A DNA stretch of 12,920 nucleotides. It comes from Symbiodinium natans (lineage: Eukaryota > Sar > Dinophyceae > Suessiales > Symbiodiniaceae). Of the stretch, positions 6,584 through 12,920 are shown in pieces (position 1 is the first letter of the stretch; every line of letters starts with the position of its first letter). Made by a program: the position numbers and the translations under genes. The stretch covers positions 1 to 12,920 of the forward strand of contig CAJNDS010001617.1 in NCBI GenBank assembly GCA_905221605.1, written 5' to 3'. The notes under the pieces were generated by a model that was not told the DNA's origin, did not search any database, and saw nothing but the letters and a program-made list of their open reading frames with translations.

Positions 6584-7131
6584 AGACGGCCCATTTTTTT
6601 GGCCCTTGAATTTGAGCCTGTGGGCGCAAGCAACCCGATCGCGCCTGCTCTTTTTCTAGTAACTTTGGGCAGCGTCGCCCTGAGCGTGCGGGGGCTTGTC
6701 CGAATCAGCTGCACGCTCGTCTTTGCAATGCTGCAGTGAGGCAGAACTGCAACTGTGGAGGCCCGTCCTGGCGAAGCCAGAATTGCTTGTGTTTTGCGGC
6801 CCTGAAAGCTGGGCCGCCCGACTTCCCCATAACTTGGGCTTCGTCCTGGCAATGCTGCTGGCCCGCCAGTTGAGCTGCAGGTCTTTGTTGGTGTTTTCTG
6901 TGGATAGGAGTCACGCTTCAAGCTCTGGAGTTGACCAACGTGGCGTCAACGTTTTCTGCGGTTGCGCAGAGTCGTTTGCTAGACATTGCAGAATGAAAGT
7001 TTTTTTGGCAGGCTTGGGCTTTGAACAGCAAAGATATTTAAGCGTGTTGCAGGCCCGTTTTAAGTTACCATGCGCCCAATGAAGAAGATTTTGGGGACGG
7101 GCGACGTCCCCAGCGACAGGGTTGTGCGCGT

Positions 7132-7540
7132 GGGTTTGGAGTGGGTTTGACCGTGTTTTGAAGGGACTGAGAATAGCGGGTGGGTTTGGGGTGGGTTCAG
7201 CGTGGGTTTGGGGTGGGTTTGGCTGGGTTTGACCATGCTTTGAATGGACTGGGGTGCGTTTGACCGTGTTGGACCTGTTTAGAAGGGGTGCGGGTGGGTG
7301 GGGTGGGTTTGACCGTGTTTTGAAGGTGGGATGGCTTTGGGGTGGTTTTGACCATGCTTTGACGGGGCTGGGATGGGTTTGACCATGTTTTGAAGGCGCT
7401 GAGGGTAGCTTCCGGGTGGGCTTGGGGTGGGCTTGGGCGGGTTTGACCATGCTATGAAGGGGCTGGGTTGGGTGTGACCTCTTTTGAAAGGGTTGGGGTG
7501 AGGGGGGGTTGACTGTGTTTTGAAGAGGCTGGGAAGGGGG
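7132..7540. repeat. Nested G-rich minisatellite, unit 5
   Basis: Shortened by about 20 bp: the GTGGACTCGGGGTGGG filler between two cores is missing near 7270. The remaining monomer order is as in unit 1. The quadruplex motif is at 7292-7307. Confidence 0.9.
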
Positions 7541-7705
7541 CTTGATTTCCACAGCAAGTGCTAGGAGACCGAGTTCCTGCCTCGGCTTAACCTGCTTAAG
7601 AACATAGCGAAGGTCACTTTCCTGCTGCGTGGTGGAGGCCCTCCACCCCCGTAGAGTCTTAACAAAACGGACCAAGGTGGCGAGCTGCCCGCGAACAGTC
7701 GTTGT

Positions 7706-7746
7706 GTTCCCGAATTAAAAAACATTGTTTTGTTATTCCGGGAAAC
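7706..7746. repeat. AT-rich foldback, unit 5
   Basis: Identical in form to unit 1, with the same missing GGCGG upstream, so the outer arm is reduced to AGTCG. Downstream GACTCCGCC elements are intact. Confidence 0.8.
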
Positions 7747-8201
7747 CTAGGACTCCACGGCACTCTATTGGTTAATTGCAATTTGCGAGGACTCCGCCGA
7801 CTCCGCCGAGGCTTGTCACGCCGACTCCGCCAGAGCTACAGTTGGTGCCCCTCTAATCTTGATTAGCGACGCCGCGTAAGTGGGCAGGGGTAGAGTTGCG
7901 GGAAGAGCACGTGACGATTAGCTGGAAGTGTATATAGTAGAAGCAGAAGGCCGTGTGCGCGTGAGGCTTGCAGCTGTGATTCTGTGACCTCCAAATCTGG
8001 GGTCGAAAAATCCAGGCAATTCTGGCTTCGGGTGTGTGGGCCTCCCCTGTGCAAGTTTCTCTCATGTTGATCACTTCCACAAGAAAGCTGCCTGCGGAGG
8101 TCGTGGTTCTCAGTAATTGCTCTTTCCACGTTGAGTGCTTGTCTGTGGGCCAGAGTCGCCTGAGTGTAGCAGTCTGGAAAGCGCCAAAAATAGAAGAATT
8201 C

Positions 8202-8325
8202 GCGGCCCCAAAACTGGGGCCGCCAAACGGCCCCAATTTTGGGGTCGCAGTTTCACCCCCCAATCTAGTTCCAAATTGTACTGCGGGAGCTGGGTCCATT
8301 TCGCGGCCCCTTTTTTGGGGCCGCG
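8202..8325. repeat. GC-rich hairpin cluster, unit 5
   Basis: Identical to unit 2, including the six-T loop of the third hairpin. Confidence 0.88.
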
Positions 8326-8879
8326 AGACGGCCCGTTTTTTTGGCCCTTGAATTTGAGCCTGTGGGCGCAAGCAACCCGATCGCGCCTGCCCTTTTTCTA
8401 GTAACTTTGGGCAGCGTCGCGGTGAGCGTGCGGGGGCTTGTCCGAAGCAGCTGCACGCTCGTCTTTGTAATGCTGCAGTGAGGCAGAACTGCAACTGTGG
8501 AGGCCCGTCCTGGCGAAGCCAGAATTGCTTGTGTTTTGCGGCCCTGAAAGCGGGGCCGCCCGACTTCCCCATAACTTGGGCTTCGTCCTGGCAATGCTGC
8601 TGGCCCGCCCGTTGAGCTGCAGGTCTTTGTTGGTGTTTTCTGTGGATAGGAGTCACGCTTCAAGCTCTGGGGAGTTGACCAACGTGGCCTCAACGTTTTC
8701 TGCGGTTGTGCAGAGTCGTTTGCTAGACATTGCAGAATGAAAGTTTTTTGGCAGGCTTGGGCTTTGAACAGCAAAGATATTTAAGCGTGTTGCAGGCCCG
8801 GATTTTAAGTTGCCATGCGCCCAACGAAGAAGAAGATTTTGGGGACGGGCGACGTCCCCAGCGACAGGGTTGTGCACGT

Positions 8880-9283
8880 GGGTTTGTGGAGTGGGTTTGA
8901 CCATGTTTTGAAGGGACTGAGAATAGCGGGTGGGTTTGGGGTGGGTTCAGCATGGGTTTGGGGTGGGTTTGGCTGGGTTTGACCATGCTTTGAATGGACT
9001 GGGGTGGGTTTGACCGTGTTTTGTGGACTCGGGGTGGGTTGGGCCTGTTTAGAAGGGGTGCGGGTGGGTGGGGGGGGTTTGACGGTGTTTTGAAGGTGGG
9101 ATGGCTTTGGGGTGGTTTTGACCATGCTTTGACGGGGCTGGGATGGGTTTGACCATGTTTTGAAGGCGCTGAGGGTAGCTTTCGGGTGGGTTTGTGGCGG
9201 GCTTGGGCGGGTTTGACCATGCTATGAAGGGGCTGGTTTGGGTTTGACCTCTTCTGAAAGGGTTGGGGTGAGGGGGGCTTGAC
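8880..9283. repeat. Nested G-rich minisatellite, unit 6, truncated at right
   Basis: Normal at its left side but lacks the final GACTGTGTTTTGAAGAGG core. The sequence turns into an unrelated stretch after CTTGACC. The G tract at 9062-9077 has seven or more consecutive G. It has GGGTTTGTGGCGGG near 9187, where the other units have GGGCTTGGGGTGGG or GGATTTGAGGTGGG. Confidence 0.88.
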
Positions 9284-9429
9284 CTACTGTATTCGGAAGT
9301 CCTTGTCGCTTGCCTCGGCTTAACCTGCTTGAGAACATGGCGCAGGTCGCTTTCCTGCTGCGTGATGGAGGCCCTCCACCCCCGTAGAGGCTTAACAAAA
9401 CGGACCAAGGTGGCGAGCCTGCCCGCGAA

Positions 9430-9547
9430 CGGCGGAGTCGTTGTGTTCCCGAATTAAAAAACATTGTTTTGTTATTCCGGGAAACCTAGGACTCCACGGC
9501 ACTCTATTGGTAAATTGCAATTTGCGAGGACTCCGCTGACTCCGCCG
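9430..9547. repeat. Nested double inverted repeat, unit 6
   Basis: The left arm is at 9430-9440. The right arm is reduced to 10 bp (GACTCCGCCG, 9538-9547) because its first base is T. The AT foldback is at 9445-9485. Confidence 0.82.
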
Positions 9548-9940
9548 AGGCTTGTCACGCCGACTCCGCCAGAGCTACAGTAGGTGCCCCTCTAATCTTG
9601 ATTAGCGACGCCGCGTAAGTGGGCAGGGGTAGAGTTGCGGGAAGAGCACGTGACGATTAGCTGGAAGTGTATATAGTAGAAGCAGAAGGCCGTGTGCGCG
9701 TGAGGCTTGCAGCTGTGATTCTGTGACCTCCAAATCTGGGGTCGAAAAATCTAGGCAATTCTGGCTTCGGGTGTGTGGGCCTCCCCTGTGCAAGTTTCTC
9801 TCATGTTGATCACTTCCACAAGAAAGCTGCCTGCGGAGGTCGTGGTTCTCAGTAATTGCTCTTTCCACGTTGAGTGCTTGTCTGTGGGCCAGAGTCGCCT
9901 GAGTGTAGCAGTCTGGAAAGCGCCAAAAATAGAAGAATTC

Positions 9941-10064
9941 GCGGCCCCAAAACTGGGGCCGCCAAACGGCCCCAATTTTGGGGTCGCAGTTTCACCCCCC
10001 AATCTAGTTCCAAATTGTACTGCGGGAGCTGGGTCCATTTCGCGGCCCCTTTTTTGGGGCCGCG
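9941..10064. repeat. GC-rich hairpin cluster, unit 6
   Basis: Identical to unit 2, including the six-T loop of the third hairpin. Confidence 0.88.
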
Positions 10065-10618
10065 AGACGGCCCGTTTTTTTGGCCCTTGAATTTGAGCCT
10101 GTGGGCGCAAGCAACCCGATCGCGCCTGCCCTTTTTCTAGTAACTTTGGGCAGCGTCGCGGTGAGCGTGCGGGGGCTTGTCCGAAGCAGCTGCACGCTCG
10201 TCTTTGTAATGCTGCAGTGAGGCAGAACTGCAACTGTGGAGGCCCGTCCTGGCGAAGCCAGAATTGCTTGTGTTTTGCGGCCCTGAAAGCGGGGCCGCCC
10301 GACTTCCCCATAATCTGGGCTTCGTCCTGGCAATGCTGCTGGCCCGCCAGTTGAGCTGCAGGTCTTTGTTGGTGTTTTCTGTGGATAGGAGTCACGCTTC
10401 AAGCTCTGGGGAGTTGACCAATGTGGCCTCAACGTTTTCTGCGGTTGTGCAGAGTCGTTTGCTAGACATTGCAGAATGAAAGTTTTTTGGCAGGCTTGGG
10501 CTTTGAACAGCAAAGATATTTAAGCGTGTTGCAGGCCCGGATTTTCAGTTGCCATGCGCCCAATGAAGAAGAAGATTTTGGGGACGGGCGACGTCCCCAG
10601 CGACAGGGTTGTGCACGT

Positions 10619-11023
10619 GGGTTTGGAGTGGGTTTGACCATGTTTTGAAGGGACTGAGAATAGCGGGTGGGTTTGGGGTGGGTTCAGCGTGGGTTTGGGG
10701 TGGGTTTGGCTGGGTTTGACCATGCTTTGAATGGACTGGGGTGGGTTTGGCCATGTTTTGAATGGACTCGGGGTGGGTTGGGCCTGTTTAGAAGGGGTGC
10801 GGGTGGGTGGGGGTGGGTTTGACCGTGTTTTGAAGGTGGGATGGCTTTGGGGTGGTTTTGACCATGCTTTGACGGGGCTGGGATGAGGGTAGCTTCCGGG
10901 TGGGCTTGGGGTGGGCTTGGGCGGGTTTGACCATGCTATGAAGGGGCTGGGTTGGGTGTGACCTCTTTTGAAAGGGTTGGGGTGAGGGGGGTTGACTGTG
11001 TTTTGAAGAGGCTGGGAAGGGGG
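10619..11023. repeat. Nested G-rich minisatellite, unit 7
   Basis: One monomer is deleted near 10882 (about 26 bp). The third core is GGCCATGTTTTGAATGGACTCGG, close to the fuller unit 4 form. The quadruplex motif at 10801-10817 has a five-G run. Confidence 0.9.
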
Positions 11024-11178
11024 CTTGATTTCCACAGCAAGTGCTAGGAGACCGAGTTCCTGCCTCGGCTTAACCTGCTTAAGAACATAGCGAAGGTCAC
11101 TTTCCTGCTGCGTGGTGGAGGCCCTCCACCCCCGTAGAGTCTTAACAAAACGGACCAAGGTGGCGAGCTGCCCGCGAA

Positions 11179-11296
11179 CGGCGGAGTCGTTGTGTTCCCG
11201 AATTAAAAAACATTGTTTTGTTATTCCGGGAAACCTAGGACTCCACGGCACTCTATTGGTTAATTGCAATTTGCGAGGACTCCGCCGACTCCGCCG
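11179..11296. repeat. Nested double inverted repeat, unit 7
   Basis: Perfect 11 bp outer arms lie at 11179-11189 and 11286-11296, with the AT foldback at 11194-11234. Same form as unit 2. Confidence 0.85.
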
Positions 11297-11687
11297 AGGC
11301 TTGTCACGCCGACTCCGCCAGAGCTACAGTTGGTGCCCCTCTAATCTTGATTAGCGACGCCGCGTAAGTGGGCAGGGGTAGAGCTGCGGGAAGAGCACGT
11401 GACGATTAGCTGGAAGTGTATAGTAGAAGCAGAAGGCCGTGTGCGCGTGAGGCTTGCAGCTGTGATTCTGTGACCTCCAAATCTGGGGTCGAAAAATCTA
11501 GGCAATTCTGGCTTCGGGTGTGTGGGCCTCCCCTGTGCAAGTTTCTCTCATGTTGATCACTTCCACAAGAAAGCTGCCTGCGGAGGTCGTGGTTCTCAGT
11601 AATTGCTCTTTCCACGTTGAGTGCTTGTCTGTGGGCCAGAGTCGCCTGAGTGTAGCAGTCTGGAAAGCGCCAAAAATAGAAGAATTC

Positions 11688-11811
11688 GCGGCCCCAAAAC
11701 TGGGGCCGCCAAACGGCCCCAATTTTGGGGTCGCAGTTTCACCCCCCAATCTAGTTCCAAATTGTACTGCGGGAGCTGGGTCCATTTCGCGGCCCCATTT
11801 TTGGGGCCGCG
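11688..11811. repeat. GC-rich hairpin cluster, unit 7
   Basis: Same three hairpins. The third has the unit 1 form (10 bp stem, TTTT loop), although the sequence to its left is unit-2-like. This marks a haplotype switch in this unit. Confidence 0.88.
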
Positions 11812-12343
11812 AGACGGCCCGTTTTTTTGGCCCTTGAATTTGAGCCTGTGGGCGCAAGCAACCCGATCGCGCCTGCCCTTTTTCTAGTAACTTTGGGCAG
11901 CGTCGCGGTGAGCGTGCGGGGGCTTGTCCGAAGCAGCTGCACGCTCGTCTTTGTAATGCTGCAGTGAGGCAGAACTGCAACTGTGGAGGCCCGTCCTGGC
12001 GAAGCCAGAATTGCTTGTGTTTTGCGGCCCTGAAAGCGGGGTCGCCGGACTTCCCCGTAACTTGGACTTCGTCCTGGCAATGCTGCTGGCCCGCCAGTTG
12101 AGCTGCAGGTCTTTGTTGGTGTTTTCTGTGGATAGGAGTCACGCTTCAAGCTCTGGGGAGTTGACCAACGTGGCCTCAACGTTTTCTGAGGTTGTGCAGA
12201 GTCGCTTGCTAGACATTGCAGAATGAAAGTTTTTTTGGCAGGCTTGGGCTTTGAACAGCAAAGATATTTAAGCGTGTTGCAGGCCCGGATTTTGAGTTGC
12301 CATGCGCCCAATGAAGAAGAAGATTTTGGGGAAGGGCGACGTC

Positions 12344-12920
12344 CCCAGCGACAGGGTTGTGCACGTGGGTTTGGAGTGGGTTTGACCATGTTTTGAAGGG
12401 ACTGAGAATAGCGGGTGGGTTTGGGGTGGGTTCGGCGTGGGTTTGGGGTGGGTTTGGCTGAGTTTGACCATGCTTGGAATGGACTGGGGTGGGTTTGACA
12501 GTGTTTTGAAAGGACTCGGGGTGGGTTGGACCTGTTTAGAAGGGGTGCGGGTGGGTGGGGTGGGTTTGGCCGTGTTTTGAAGGTGGGATGGCTTTGGGGT
12601 GGTTTTGACCACGCTTTGACGGGGCTGGAAGGCGCTGAGGGTAGCTTTCGGGTGGGCTTGGGGTGGGCTTGGGCGGGTTTGACCATGCTATGAAGGGGCT
12701 GGGTTGGGTGTGACCTCTTTTGAAAGGGTTGGGGTAAGGGGGGGCTGACTGTGTTTTGAAGAGGCTGGGAAGGGGGCTTGATTTCCACAGCAAGTGCTAG
12801 GAGACCGAGTTCCTGCCTCGGCTTAACCTGCTTGAGACATAGCGAAGGTCACTTTCCTGCTGCGTGGTGGAGGCCCTCCACCCCCGTAGAGTCTTAGCAA
12901 AACGGACCAAGGCGAGCTGC
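12344..12920. repeat. Satellite unit 8, cut by window end (577 bp)
   Basis: Partial eighth copy holding the minisatellite and the start of the linker. It stops before the AT foldback because the window ends. It has lost about 21 bp of the same minisatellite monomer that is shortened in unit 7 (GGGGCTGGAAGGCGCTG near 12620), but with different endpoints. Private changes include TTGACAGTG near 12495 and CCACGCTTTGACG near 12609. The array evidently continues beyond 12920. Confidence 0.93.
12367..12776. repeat. Nested G-rich minisatellite, unit 8
   Basis: The most diverged copy: cores include GGCTGAGTTTGACC, GACAGTGTTTTGAAAGG and GGCCGTGTTTTG. About 21 bp of one monomer is missing near 12625. 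The quadruplex motif is at 12549-12564. Confidence 0.9.

Larger units (their letters stand above)
5342..7108. repeat. Satellite unit 4 (1767 bp)
   Basis: Fourth copy. It lacks the CACGTGGG segment seen at the start of most other units, so GTTGTGC runs directly into the minisatellite at 5361. The C run near 6510 is expanded to about ten C. It has private substitutions GTGTCAGATAG near 6179, GGTCGAAACATC near 6256 and CGAATCAGC near 6701. The outer inverted repeat around the AT foldback is intact (5942-5952 and 6049-6059). It is a diverged member of the unit 1/3 haplotype group. Confidence 0.95.
7109..8856. repeat. Satellite unit 5 (1748 bp)
   Basis: Fifth copy. The minisatellite has lost about 20 bp where GACCGTGTT joins directly to GGACCTG near 7261-7275. 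It shares the 5 bp loss in the upstream foldback arm with unit 1 (GAACAGTCG near 7693). From about 7840 it carries the unit 2 haplotype almost without change. A unit-1-like left part joined to a unit-2-like right part makes it a clear mosaic. Confidence 0.95.
8857..10595. repeat. Satellite unit 6 (1739 bp)
   Basis: Sixth and shortest complete copy. At about 9284-9310 the segment joining the minisatellite to the linker is replaced: the GAAGAGGCTGGG monomer end and the TTTCCACAGCAAGTGC block are missing, and an unrelated stretch (CTACTGTATTCGG and following) stands in their place, for a net loss of about 37 bp. The right part carries the unit 2/5 haplotype with a few private changes (TAATCTGGG near 10311, AATGTGGCC near 10420). 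Confidence 0.95.
10596..12343. repeat. Satellite unit 7 (1748 bp)
   Basis: Seventh copy. One minisatellite monomer is lost at GGGATGAGGGTAGC near 10882 (about 26 bp missing). It is a haplotype mosaic: the left and middle match units 2 and 5 (ACAGTTGG, CACGTGACGATT), while from the third GC hairpin onward it has unit 1/3-type states (CCCCATTTTTGGGG near 11794, GGGGTCGCC near 12038, CCCCGTAACTTGG near 12054). The sequence between CACGTGAC and AGAAGCAGAAGG is shortened to GTATAGTAG. Confidence 0.95.

Noticed and set aside
11751-12788. Minus-strand open frame of 345 codons, proline-rich then mixed
   Set aside because: It is the longest frame, but it runs through the 31 bp minisatellite, whose period shifts frame each monomer, and through the GC hairpins. 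Equivalent frames in other units are broken by small indels. No domain or start context is recognisable. It reflects a stop-poor C-rich strand.
1-12920. CRISPR array
   Set aside because: The 31 bp cores have no constant-length unique spacers, the repeats are degenerate, there are no cas genes, and the whole pattern repeats every 1.75 kb.
1-12920. Ribosomal RNA or 5S genes within the array
   Set aside because: I looked for recognisable 18S/28S ends, 5S internal control elements and tRNA A and B boxes on both strands and saw none. The spacer hypothesis remains open only for DNA outside the window.
1-12920. Transposable element with terminal repeats or a transposase
   Set aside because: No terminal inverted or direct repeats with target-site duplication bound the unit, and no transposase or reverse transcriptase motif is visible. 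The foldbacks are internal and short.

Overview
The whole window is one head-to-tail satellite array. A unit of about 1.75 kb repeats seven times in full (1-1774, 1775-3549, 3550-5341, 5342-7108, 7109-8856, 8857-10595, 10596-12343), and an eighth copy is cut by the window end (12344-12920). I placed unit boundaries at the recurring CCCAGCGACAGGGTTGTG anchor, which is an arbitrary phase. Both window edges lie inside the array, so its ends and true size are not visible.

I recognise no protein-coding gene, rRNA, tRNA, spliced leader, snRNA or transposase. Open reading frames exist on both strands, but they overlap each other, differ between copies through 1-4 bp indels, and are largely simple-sequence translations. 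I treat the DNA as non-coding. The lack of packed genes, the long tandem period, the nested minisatellite and the strong copy homogenisation point to eukaryotic nuclear DNA: a satellite, a subtelomeric or pericentromeric block, or the intergenic spacer of a tandem gene family. CpG looks abundant, which weakly disfavours a heavily methylated vertebrate genome. I cannot name the organism.

Each unit has the same layout (unit 1 coordinates). (a) 23-454: G/T-rich minisatellite built from a roughly 31 bp monomer with the core GGGTTTGACCATGNTTTGAA, containing strong G-quadruplex motifs. (b) 455-619: unique-looking linker. (c) 620-660: AT-rich foldback, flanked in most units by an outer GGCGGAGTCG / CGACTCCGCC inverted repeat, followed by an inverted CCAAT motif and a run of GACTCCGCC elements (704-745). 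(d) 770-832: CTAATC/GATTAG palindrome and a fixed CACGTGAC box. (e) 833-1121: conserved linker. (f) 1122-1245: three GC-rich hairpins of the GCGGCCCC/GGGGCCGC type. (g) 1343-1379, 1428-1440 and 1456-1477: three further hairpins. (h) 1480-1774: conserved linker with a TATTTAA element and a short GGGGAC/GTCCCC inverted repeat at the unit junction.

The copies fall into two haplotype groups across the middle of the unit: units 1, 3 and 4 versus units 2, 5 and 6. Unit 7 switches from one group to the other, and markers outside that region group the copies differently. This is the pattern expected from unequal exchange or gene conversion within an array. No enzymatic or defence 'system' is supported; the points of interest are the nested architecture and the dense, conserved foldback and G-quadruplex content.
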